Origin: DASQPR01 sp963797675
Lineage (GTDB): Bacteria; Actinomycetota; Actinomycetes; Mycobacteriales; Micromonosporaceae
Direction of reading: 5' to 3'
Length of the DNA: 64,000 nt
Assembly: GCA_963797675.1 (NCBI GenBank)
Contig: CAWCQQ010000003.1
Location: 205,940 to 269,939 of the forward strand
The translations under genes and the position numbers were made by a program. This document shows, in pieces, positions 38,099 to 47,700 of this stretch. The number at the start of each line of letters is the position of its first letter. Positions within the stretch are counted from its first letter, which is position 1. The notes below the pieces were generated by a model, which was given only the letters and a program-made list of their open reading frames with translations, did not search any database and had not been told where the DNA came from.

Positions 38099-38389
38099 AT
38101 GAGCGAAGACATCGTTTACGACTTCGGCGGCATCGACACGATTTCCGGGTCGATCACCGCGTTCGTCAACCACATGAACGAGAAGCTCGACGAGGTCGAC
38201 CGTACGTTCAAGAACCTTCTCGCCAACGGCTGGCAGGGTGCGGGTGCTGACGCATTCAACGGCTGCAGCGCCAAGTGGCACGGCAGCGCCGGTCAGATGG
38301 CGTCCACGCTGCACCAGCTCAGCGCCAAGGTAGGAAAGGCCGGTGCCGACATGGCGGCGGCCGACGCGGCTGCGGCCGCACGCTTCTAG
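38099..38389 (+). CDS. WXG100-family secreted protein (EsxA/B-like)
   Basis: A 96-residue WXG100 protein with the canonical motif NGWQGAGADAF (Trp-Gln-Gly, about residues 44-46) between two amphipathic helices (SITAFVNHMNEKLDEVDRTF and MASTLHQLSAKVGKAGADMA). It probably pairs with the preceding FKG-type protein and leaves the cell through the EccB-C-D-E complex. The ATG at 38099 is preferred over an upstream in-frame reading that overlaps the first esx gene. No clear YxxxD/E export signal is seen at the C-terminus, so that signal is either degenerate or supplied by the partner. A perfect palindrome follows 17 bp after the stop. Confidence 0.93.
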   Translation: MSEDIVYDFGGIDTISGSITAFVNHMNEKLDEVDRTFKNLLANGWQGAGADAFNGCSAKWHGSAGQMASTLHQLSAKVGKAGADMAAADAAAAARF

Positions 38390-38406
38390 AAACACTCGTT
38401 TCACCC

Positions 38407-38440
38407 GTACTCGGGCGCCGGTCGACCGGCGCCCGAGTAC
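38407..38440. terminator. 34-bp perfect palindrome after the esx pair
   Basis: The sequence from 38407 to 38440 is fully self-complementary: 17 bases, GTACTCGGGCGCCGGTC, followed directly by their reverse complement. It lies 17 bp after the stop of the second WXG100 gene. In RNA it would form a very stable hairpin with almost no loop; no U-tract follows. Such U-less hairpins are commonly taken as actinobacterial terminators or mRNA 3'-end stabilisers, and either would suit the highly expressed esx transcript. Confidence 0.75.
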
Positions 38441-38584
38441 ATTCACGTCTCCAGCCAGAGACTCCGACTCCCTGTGGACCCGCTGACACACGGGCCACCA
38501 CCGATAGCTCTCGGCCGGTACAGTCGCTTCGCGCCGGCGCAGCGGGTGCGATCCGGTCCGTTCCCTACCGACGCAAAGGTCAGT

Positions 38585-39742
38585 ATGAAGAAGTCGGCGG
38601 TTGCGCCGTTGCTGGTAGCGATGGCCGTGTTCGGCACGATCCTGTGCGCCGGATCCCAGGCCGCCGTCGGCGGTGCGCGGTCCTACGGTTCGTCGTCGGC
38701 GCAGACCGTTCCCATCCGGCTGGAGCCGCTCGGTGACTCGATCACGTACGGCATGAAGAGCACCGACGGAAACGGCTATCGCGAGGCGCTCTGGAACAAG
38801 CTGACCAGTGAAGGCCATCCCCTCACCTTCGTCGGCTCGATGCGGGCGGGCACGATGCCGGATCCCGACAACGAAGGACATCCGGGGCTGCGGATCGACG
38901 AAATAGCTGCGCGGACCGATGCGTCGCTGACCACCTACCGTCCGAACGTCGTGACGCTGATGGCCGGTACAAACGATCTCGTCCAGAAATATCACGTATC
39001 GACCGCTCCGGCACGGCTGCATGCGCTCGTCACCCGGATCCTCGCGGACGATCCGACCGCAACCGTGCTCGTCGCCGGCCTGCCGGTGGGCACCAAACGC
39101 AGCATCGTCACGGCCGAGCCCGCGTACAACACGAAGATCCGCGCCATGATCGGGGCGCTGCGGGCGGCCGGAAAGCATGTCGCATTCGTCGACATGAGCG
39201 CGCTGACCAGGGCCGACCTTGCTCCCGACGGTGTGCACCCGGTCGACAGCGGATATCGGAAGATGGCCGACGCCTGGAACACCGCCATCCAGGCCGCGGC
39301 TGCCGCCGGTTGGATCGAACCGCCGATCCGTCTCGGCGGCCCACCGACCGGGGACCCGGCCGGATCGGTCTTGTCCGGCATTGCCGGCAAATGCCTCGAC
39401 GTCCGCGAGAGTAGGACTGCGAACGGTACGCCGGTCCAGCTGTGGACCTGCGATCACACCGCGGCGCAGACCTGGACGGCGTACTCCGACGGCACGTTGC
39501 GAGCGCTCGGCAAATGTCTCGACGCCACCAACGGGGGCGTCACCAACGGAACGCGCGTACAGCTCTACGACTGCAACGGCACCGACGCGCAGATATGGCA
39601 GTCGTACGGCGTTGGTTACCGCAACCTGATCTCCGGCCGATGCCTCGACGATCCGGGCACCTCCGCCACCGACGGCACGCAGCTCGATCTCTGGGACTGC
39701 AACGACCGGACCGGCCAGGCGTGGACACCGCACGCGACGTGA
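38585..39742 (+). CDS. Secreted SGNH/GDSL esterase with ricin-type lectin domain
   Basis: A 385-residue exported hydrolase. The signal peptide (KKSAVAPLLVAMAVFGTILCAGSQA) ends near residue 30. The SGNH domain has block I PLGDSITYGMKS (catalytic Ser), the block II Gly, block III MAGTNDLV (Asn), and block V LAPDGVHPVDSG (Asp and His). After about residue 255 a ricin-type beta-trefoil follows with repeated Q-x-W-type units: GKCLDVRESRTANGTPVQLWTC, GKCLDATNGGVTNG, QLDLWDCNDRTGQAW. The enzyme probably removes acyl or acetyl groups from a polysaccharide bound by the lectin. It stands between the esx pair and the mycosin but has an ordinary Sec signal, so co-location need not mean type VII export. 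Confidence 0.9.
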   Translation: MKKSAVAPLLVAMAVFGTILCAGSQAAVGGARSYGSSSAQTVPIRLEPLGDSITYGMKSTDGNGYREALWNKLTSEGHPLTFVGSMRAGTMPDPDNEGHPGLRIDEIAARTDASLTTYRPNVVTLMAGTNDLVQKYHVSTAPARLHALVTRILADDPTATVLVAGLPVGTKRSIVTAEPAYNTKIRAMIGALRAAGKHVAFVDMSALTRADLAPDGVHPVDSGYRKMADAWNTAIQAAAAAGWIEPPIRLGGPPTGDPAGSVLSGIAGKCLDVRESRTANGTPVQLWTCDHTAAQTWTAYSDGTLRALGKCLDATNGGVTNGTRVQLYDCNGTDAQIWQSYGVGYRNLISGRCLDDPGTSATDGTQLDLWDCNDRTGQAWTPHAT

Positions 39743-39767
39743 TGCGCGATATCGCGCTGTCGCCGCG

Positions 39768-41030
39768 TCAGGAGACGTTGGACGGATCCTCGAACAGCAG
39801 CGCCAGCGGCGCCGGCTCATCGGGTTCGAAGCGTTCACGCAGCGGCGCGGCGTAGTTCGCGGTCCAGGCCCGCCGCCGAGCACGCGGTACGCCGACCGCG
39901 ATCACGATGACGATCAGCAGTGCGCCGAGGCCGCCCGCGGTCAGGTCGACTGCGAGGGTACGGCTTCGCCGCCCTGCCGCGGCCCGCGCCAGCTGCGCCT
40001 GGTCGGGCACCTTCGGTACCAGTCCCGACAGTGGCACCGGTGCGGTGGCGACCCGGTCGGTGGCGACCGCCAGGTACGGGTTGACGAGCCCGTGCCCGTA
40101 GTACGGTCCACCGGCCGTCGGTGACGCCGTCGCGAGCAGCTGGTCGACGATCTGCGCGCCGTGGAGCCCCGGATGCCGCGCCCGGACCAAGGCTGCCGTT
40201 CCACTGACGAAACCGGCCGCGATCGCGGTGCCGGTCGCGTCGACCAGCCCGCGTACCCGTTGCAGCGCCGGCACGTTGACGCCCGGTGCGACCAGGTCGA
40301 CGTAGTTGCCGTGTTCGGAATCGGGCCACGCCAGCCCGGTCGAGTCGACCGCGGCCACCCCGATCACGCCCGGATAGGCCGCCGGGTACGTCGTCGGATT
40401 GCCGCCGTCGGGCGTACCACTATCGCCTGCGGCAGCGACTACCGTGATGCCGGCCGCGACCGCGGCGGCGACCGCCTGCCGCACTGCGGGATCGTCGACC
40501 GTCAACCACACCGATACGTCGATCACATCGACCCGGCCGTCGACCGCCCGGTTGATGCCGGCGGCCAGCACCGCGGGTGTCGGCGTGGCGGTGTTGTTCG
40601 ACCCGGGTTCGCCGACGACCCGCACCGGTACGATCGTCACCTGCGGTGCCACGCCGTAAATCCCGGTCGCGCTCGTCCTCGCGGCCGCGATCGCGCCGGC
40701 GACCTCGGTTCCGGTGCCGATGCAGTCGGTGTTCGCCACGTCGGTGTCGGTGATCGCGTCGTAACCGTTGTCCACCTGACCGTGCAGTTGTGGCTGATCG
40801 GCATCGACGCCGGAATCGACGACCGCGACCCTCTCGCCGGCGCCGTGCGTGAACGGCCACACGGTCTGCGGTGCCAGCAGCTGCTGCGCCCACAGGTCCG
40901 GGGCCACGGTCGGTACGACGGCCGTGCACTCGTTGTCGGCCGCCTCCGCGCCGGTAGCCGCAACTCCGAAGGCGGATACCGACATCACGCCGACCACGAC
41001 GACGGCCGCTAAGCGGCGGTAACCGCTCAC
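39768..41030 (-). CDS. mycP: Mycosin-like subtilase with lost catalytic residues
   Basis: A 420-residue protein with the mycosin layout: signal peptide (residues 1-31), N-terminal extension with the Cys-containing NECTAVVP, subtilisin fold, and one C-terminal membrane helix (GGLGALLIVIVIAVGV) before a basic cytoplasmic tail. The catalytic Asp72 is present in VAVVDSGVD. The His motif, normally GHGT, reads IGTGTEVAG, so His is Thr106. The Ser motif, normally GTS[FY]AAP, reads TGTAIAAGF, so Ser is Ala269. The oxyanion Asn position reads AAGDSG (Asp203). It should therefore be proteolytically dead. In ESX systems mycosins also have a structural role in holding the complex together, which could explain retention. 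GTG 41030 overlaps the previous stop (GTGA). Confidence 0.88.
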   Translation of the reverse strand: MSGYRRLAAVVVVGVMSVSAFGVAATGAEAADNECTAVVPTVAPDLWAQQLLAPQTVWPFTHGAGERVAVVDSGVDADQPQLHGQVDNGYDAITDTDVANTDCIGTGTEVAGAIAAARTSATGIYGVAPQVTIVPVRVVGEPGSNNTATPTPAVLAAGINRAVDGRVDVIDVSVWLTVDDPAVRQAVAAAVAAGITVVAAAGDSGTPDGGNPTTYPAAYPGVIGVAAVDSTGLAWPDSEHGNYVDLVAPGVNVPALQRVRGLVDATGTAIAAGFVSGTAALVRARHPGLHGAQIVDQLLATASPTAGGPYYGHGLVNPYLAVATDRVATAPVPLSGLVPKVPDQAQLARAAAGRRSRTLAVDLTAGGLGALLIVIVIAVGVPRARRRAWTANYAAPLRERFEPDEPAPLALLFEDPSNVS

Positions 41031-41764
41031 GGCGCGGCAGGTCCGGCGAAGAAGGTGGCGTCCACGACCGGGGACTTCGCCATCATGGTGATCGAACGTT
41101 CCTTGTGCGCCCACGCAGCGTCGATGCGATGGCCGTTGCTGGTGGCCGTCACGACGGTGCCGCTGCGCTCGGTGACCGGCTCGTCAACGTCCCAGCCGGC
41201 GTCGCGGAGCCAGCCGGAGATCGCCGCGAGTGCCTCCGGGACCGGCCGGCCGGCCGGCGGTACGACGAGAAGTACGGTGTCGACCCGATACGTCTCCTCG
41301 GTCGGAGCGAGGCTCGACGCTGGCCCGACCCGACCGGGACCGCGGTCCGAGATGACCGAGGTCGTCGCGCCGGCCACCGCCGATGCCGCGGCGACCATCT
41401 GATCACGCAGCCATCGATGCGACAGCTCGAGCCACTCGTGCATCTCGGTCCAGCCGGCCGGCGCCTCCCAGCGGACGGTGACGGGACGTACGCCGATCGG
41501 TTCGCCGCCGACGATGTGCCGTTCCCGCCACAGTGCCCAGGACGGCAGTACCGATCGGGGTGCGCCCGGGCCGCCGTTCACGGTTTCCCGGCCGTTGATC
41601 AGGTGCATCTCGTCGAGGGCCGCTTCGGCATCCTGCAGATCGCCGCGCAGTAGGTCGATGTCGGTGTAGTCGCGGCCGTCGATCGCGAACACCGGCTGGA
41701 GTTCGAGTGGCGACTCGCCGATCAAGAACCGGAAGATGCTGCCGAACTCGTCCGGTTCAGTCAT
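41027..41764 (-). CDS. Type VII locus protein between toxin and mycosin
   Basis: A 245-residue soluble protein of unknown family. The N-terminal half contains FGSIFRFLIGESPLELQPVF and LQDAEAALDEMHLINGRETV; the centre has WTEMHEWLELSHRWLRDQMV. The C-terminal 80 residues form a beta-alpha unit (YRVDTVLLVVPPAG, AISGWLRDAGWDVDE, SGTVVTATSNGHRIDAAW) that resembles small binding domains of actinobacterial secreted proteins, but no signal peptide is present. It overlaps the giant gene by eight bases and the mycosin by four, so it is translated in step with both. An immunity protein, a dedicated chaperone, or an EspG-type adaptor are the three possibilities; the sequence does not decide between them. 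Confidence 0.65.
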   Translation of the reverse strand: MTEPDEFGSIFRFLIGESPLELQPVFAIDGRDYTDIDLLRGDLQDAEAALDEMHLINGRETVNGGPGAPRSVLPSWALWRERHIVGGEPIGVRPVTVRWEAPAGWTEMHEWLELSHRWLRDQMVAAASAVAGATTSVISDRGPGRVGPASSLAPTEETYRVDTVLLVVPPAGRPVPEALAAISGWLRDAGWDVDEPVTERSGTVVTATSNGHRIDAAWAHKERSITMMAKSPVVDATFFAGPAAP

Positions 41765-44700
41765 TCTCGGTCTCCAACTGGTCGAGCGCCGCCGCTTCCC
41801 GGAATGCCCGCCAGACGGCGAGTTCTTCGAGGGGCGACAGAGGAACGTACGGCTTGTAGATCGAATTATGCTCGATGTCGGCGGCGACCGAGGCGCGCAG
41901 GGTGGTCAGCTGCAGCTCGAACGAGTACGGGCGACCGCCGACCTCGATCGCCACGACCATCGGAATCACGCGGTACTCCGGGCTCTTCGACTTCGGTGAC
42001 GCGTACATGTTGTCGATCTCCACGATTCGGCCACCATCGCCGGTGCCGAACCGATCGACCACGGCCGCGAGCGCCCGCTCCAGCGTCCGCATATCGGGCA
42101 CCGTGATCCGTGCACCCACCGCGTCGATCGCGTCACCGACCCGGTAGTGCGGCCGTCCGGGCGAATTCTCCCGCCCGGCCGCCATCCGCTGCACCTTGTC
42201 GATCAGGTCGCCGGTCTTCTTGGAACGGCTGTTGACGTCGATCCACCCGTCCGCGTCCGCCTGGATCTCGGCCACGATCGCGAGGATCTCCCGCCGTACG
42301 GCCGGCTCGACCTGGGTCTTCAATCGTTCCGCGTACTCCTTGACCAAGGCGGTCTGCTCCGACGACGGATCCGGCCCGACGGTCAGCGCGGGGTCGCCGG
42401 CCTTCATCTTCGCGACGTAGACGTCGAGCCTGGTGCGGTCGACGCCGTCGTCACCGACCACGCGGTTGATCTCGGATCGCACCGGCTCGAACATGGGGCC
42501 ATGCCCGGGATGCTCGGCCAGGAACTCCGGCAGCTGACCCTCGTACGGCTCCAGCGCCTCGCCCGTGGCCAGATCCTCGAGCACCTTCAGCACCTGCTCC
42601 TGCCGCTCGGGCGAGCGCAGCGATTCGGTGAGGTTCAATGCATGTGCCTCGTCGCCCAGTAGTTTGGCCACGACCGAACCCAGTTCGGGCGAGTCGTGAT
42701 CGAGCCGTTCGAGTACGGCGTGCTGCGCATCCGCGACGCCGATCCGGTCGTCCGCCGGCGGGAGCTGCGATGGCGCGCCGTCATCATGCCCTCCCGAAGC
42801 ATCATGCACCGCGGTCTCATCATGTGGTGCGGTCTCATCGTGCGCTGCCGCCTGGTCAATCGGGCCGGGCCCGCCATGCGGGTCGGTCGGGCCGGTCGGC
42901 TCGGCCCCGCCGGTTGGATCTGTCGGCTCGTCCGACTCCGGCTCGACGGGCGGCTGGATCCGGTCCGCGTCGTCGAGCGCGGTCTCGGCCGGCGCTTCCG
43001 GGTGCTCGTGCGACACCGGATCGTCAGCGTGATCGGCCAGTCCGATGTCGCCGGCGCGCGGTATGTCCCGCGGCGTGAGATCGTATCTGGCCAGGACCTG
43101 CTCGAACGTCACGCCCTCGGGCAGGCTGTCCAGATATCTGCGCCACTCGCCGGGGAACTTCTCCACCCAGTCGGCGAAGCCGACCCGCTTCGCTTCCGGT
43201 AAACGGAGTTCGCCGCGTGTCTCCTCCGGCAGACCGGACAGATCCGGCAGGTGTTCGGCCAGCTTCTCGGCCTTGTTGATCTGGAGAATTGTCAAATGGG
43301 CATCGAGCCGCTCCTCGAAGTCAATGCCCGGCTGGCGAACGGTCTCGTACAGCACGTGGGTCTGTTTGCCCGCATGCCGTGACAGCTCGGTCGGAAACTG
43401 CAGCTCGATCAGGTGATGCGCGGTGCTCGGTTCCCGGAGAGTCATGTTGAGCCCGTAGAAACGGTTGCCCGGTCGCCAGAAATTCGCCGCGCCGTCCGTG
43501 TCGATGAGATCGCTGCCGTCCGCCTTGCGGAAGCCTGCCATCTGCAGCTCAGCGAGGACCGAATGGATGTCGTACCGGTTCTCGGGCAGCTCCATCGAGA
43601 ATCGGATCAGGTCGTTGACCGAACCGAGGAACTCCCCAACCGTGTACGAATCCTCGACCTCGAGGTATTTCCGGGCAACCGATTCGGCACTCTTGAGGCG
43701 AAATTTAGTGTCGACCATCTCGCCGTGGACAGCGCCGGCAATCGTGTCGAGCTTGACCAACGTCTCGTCGGCCAGTCTGCGGGCGCCGTCACCGACCGCG
43801 TCCGCGATCTCCTGCCGCTGGTCATCGGTCAGCCGGCCGGGCGCCAGCCGTTCGAGCCGCTGTGCATCGGTCTCGCCGGTGTGATCGGCCGGACCGTCAT
43901 TGCTCGCGACATCGCCGCTTGCGACGTCAGGTGTTACTCGGTCGCGCCCGTCTCCGTCTGCTCCGCTTCCGCGATCAGGATCCGCCGGTGCAGCTCCGTC
44001 TCGCTCGGCAGCCGGGTCCCCAAGTCCAGCGCGATCCGTTCCGCCTCGGTCCGCGTGATCAGCTTCGATTCCTCCGGGTACGTCAGGTCGAAGAGGTACC
44101 GCACCCCCGCCGCCCGGTTGAACCTCCACTCCTTCCGGGCCAGGTTGAACAGCATCGTCCTCGGCGGGCCGAGCGTCACCTCGCTGCACATCACGGTCCG
44201 TACCGTCGGCGTCTCCCCCGGCGCCACCGTCCCGGTCATCGGGTAGATCGCGTAGTACTCGTACTCCAGCGGTTCGGTCGGAATCTCCTCGATCACCAGT
44301 ACCGTCCCCTCGCTCACCGGGCTCGGCGTGGTCCGAGCCAGCAGCAGTGTCGTCTGGCCGGTCCTGCGGTCCTCCGGGCTCTCGAACTCGACCGTCAGCA
44401 CCGTGGTCTGGGCTCCCGTCCCGTCCCCCAGGGTCATCCCGGGTCTGATCACGCCGCCCAGGATCCAGCCCGCCACCAGGAGGCCCCCCTCGCCCTTCAG
44501 GTCGAAGATCGTCTCCACTGAGAACCGGATCGTCATGTGTGCCATCCTCCCCTCCCGCACGGAGCCGCTCCAGTGCAGGCTGCTCGCTCGCGTCCGCCTC
44601 GTGTTCCAGTGCGGCCCGGTTCTCGTCGGACGTGAATTCGGCGCCGCGCCGCAGCTGCTCGACGTGCTGGTACTCGTGCGCCACCGTGGCGGCCAGTGTC

Positions 44701-47700
44701 TCCCGGTCGGCAAAGGCGGCCGGACCGAGGCGTACCACTCGTCCGCCGTCCTTGAGGGGCGTGACGGCGGAGAGTCCGCGCCGGTCCATGGCGGCGATCG
44801 CCACCGGGTCCGTCACCAGGTCGACCCGGATGCCGGTGAGGTCGATACCGATCAGATCGGCGACTCGCCGGACCTCGTCGAGCGTCTGCGGTACGTCGCC
44901 GCCGTGCTCCAGGACGTCGGCATTGCTGCGCCCGTCGCCGAAGTGCCGCGGCAGGTGCTCGTGGTCGTGCAGGGCAGTGTCGGCCGGCCCGCCGTGCGTC
45001 AGACGGCCGGTGAGTCCGGCCGGGTCCTCGTAGCCGTCGACACGCACGCGCAGCTCGTAACGGTCGGCGCCGAGCCGGGTCAGGTCGACGACCCGCAGGT
45101 CGGTGCCGGCCGCAAGCAACAGGTCGCCGGCCCGGTCACCGTCCGCGGCGCGCATCCACACCGCGTGGGTACCGGCGGGAGCGTCGATGTCGATGCGTAC
45201 GTCACCATGGACCGCGGAGCCGAACTCCTCGCCGGAGACGCGCAGGAATCCTTTCACCGTAATGCTCGTGCCGACCAGATCGGCGAGACCGCCGTGGTCG
45301 TGCACCCCGAGATCGCGCAGATCGAGGCCACCATGGAGACGCAGGTCGACGTCGGTCGGCCGCATCGCCGACTGAATCTTGAAGGCATCGGCGCGACCCG
45401 ATCCGCTCTCCTGCCCGTCCGTCCGCAGATATCGGTCGACCGTGTGCGACCCGGGTCCCGCGTACCGGTCCAGGGCATCGCGTTGGGCCGGCGACCGATC
45501 CGCAAACTGCCCGGCCACGGCCTCCGCTGCGGTCTCGTCAGATGGCTCGTGGAACCGGACGCCGTCCGGCTCGGGATGCGGGCCGTGCGCGGTCGCCAGA
45601 TCGAGATGGACCAGGTCCTCGTGGTACGCCCGGCCTTCCGGCGAATTCAGGAAGTCGTCGAGTCGGCCGGCATAACCGCCCGGCTCACCGTGGACGGCGG
45701 CCGCGTCATCGAGTGCCCGAGCCGCCTCGTGCACGGTCAGGCCGGTGGAGAAGTCCGCGGTCTTGCGGTGCGACTCTTCGCGCAGCACGTCGTACAGATC
45801 GCGGCCGGACGTCTCGGGACGCACGTACATGCGGGCCGCGTCGGTCATCCGCCGGACTTCCTCCGGGTTCGGCGGCCGTTCATGCTGCCGGATCACCGCG
45901 TCCCGCCGGTCTATCAGCGAGGCCTTCAGCGCGTCCGCCTGCTCTACGGGCAGCCCGGCGGCGTCCACATCGGCGTGGATCTGGGCGTCGGAGACGGCGC
46001 GGACCGCACTCACGACGGCGTCCGGATTCGGCGGCGGCTCGACGGCTCGTCCGTCGGCGTCCAGCAACGGTGGTTCGCCGAGCCGACCGGCCAGCGCGCG
46101 ATCGAGATCGGCCAACGCCCGTGGCGGCCGCGTCGGCTCGGTCAGGACCGGCTCCGACGGCCGATCCGCGTCCAGCGCACCTTCGATCCGCGATCGCAGC
46201 AGGTCGGCACCCTGATGGGCGAGGTCCGCGTCCGGCGTGGACAGGCGGCGGTCGGCCGCGAACCGATCGATGTCCGGGCCGTCCGGGCGGGTGGCGCTGA
46301 GGTAGTCGCGGACTCGGGTCGCGTTGATCTCGAGCACGCGTCCGTCGGTCGTCGTCACCCGAACGGTCGCGTCGGCACCGGCGGCGGCATCGCGGCCCAT
46401 CGGCGCCGACTCGACCCGGCGTACACCGTCGATCTCGCCGGGGCGGCCCAGCTCATCCACGGCACGGCGGAACGACGCGTCGCCACGCGACCGGCTGAAC
46501 GGCGTACGGTCCGGGCCGACCACGCGAATATGGGCACCGGACAGATCCGCACCTTTGGCCGCCAGTACATCCCGTTGCGCAAAGATGTGATCGGCGGTCG
46601 GCACGTAGTGGCCACTGTTGTTGTCGAGTTCGGTCACGTGTCCGTGCTCGATCCGCATTTCACCGGCGGATTCCACATCGCCGCCGGCGAGCAGCGACGA
46701 GTGTTTGGCGCCGAGCCGACCCTCCTCGCCCCACTCCATCGCGTATGCGCGGTGGGTGCCGGGCTCGGTGACGTACACGTAGTGGCCGTGCAACGGGACG
46801 TCGTCCTGGTCGTAGAGGCGGCCGTCGACGATCCGTACCTCGTAGCGGGCCCTCGCCTGGGCGTCCAGGTACGGGACCCGGTCACGAGCATCCTGCTCAC
46901 GGATCTCGTCGGACAGGTGCATCGGCTCGCCATGCGTACGCTGCCCGACCACGGTGACGCGCGGTCTGCGTACCGGGGTGCCGTCCGGATTGCGTTGGTC
47001 GAAGTCGCTGCGCAGATGTTCGATATGGCGGGCCAGTTGCGCGTCGATGCCGCCGTCGACCCGCAGCTCGATCTGCGGCGGCTGCCCATCCACCCAGGTG
47101 TGCGGTTCGCCCGCCGCGCGCAGGAGTCCGCCGACGTGGTCATCGGCCGAGATCGCGAGATCGGTCGGCAACTCGGATCGCCAGACCCTGCCGCCGTCGG
47201 CCACGTCCACCGGTGGCAGGGCGGGTGCGACGGGTTGGCGTACCACCTCAGGGGTATCGCCAACCGCGTGCGTGCCGTCGGCGCCGTGATGGCCTGCGGC
47301 GTGGTCGTGGATGCCGGCCGGCGGGTCGGCGTATCGCACCCGGGAGGGGTCGAGTTCGGTCACGGAGTGGTCAGTTCGGGCGACGTGATCACCGATCTGC
47401 GGTCCGTCGCCGTGGCTGGCTTCGGTCATGCGGCCCGCGGGCAATTCGGACGGCGAACGGCCGCCAGCCTCCGATGCACCCGAGGCACTCGGCCGGTCGG
47501 TATCGGTCGGCGGCGCTACATCCCGGTGCGGATCTCCGGTGTCGGACCGGGACGGACTTCCGGCATCGGCATGGCCCGGACTTGCCGCGTCCGCGTGGCG
47601 CGGATCCGATGGATCGGTGCGCCCCGGATCCGCAGCCTCGGTGTGACGAGGGCCGGCGGCGTCGGCGCGACCCGGACCGGCGGTGTCAGCATGACCCGAT

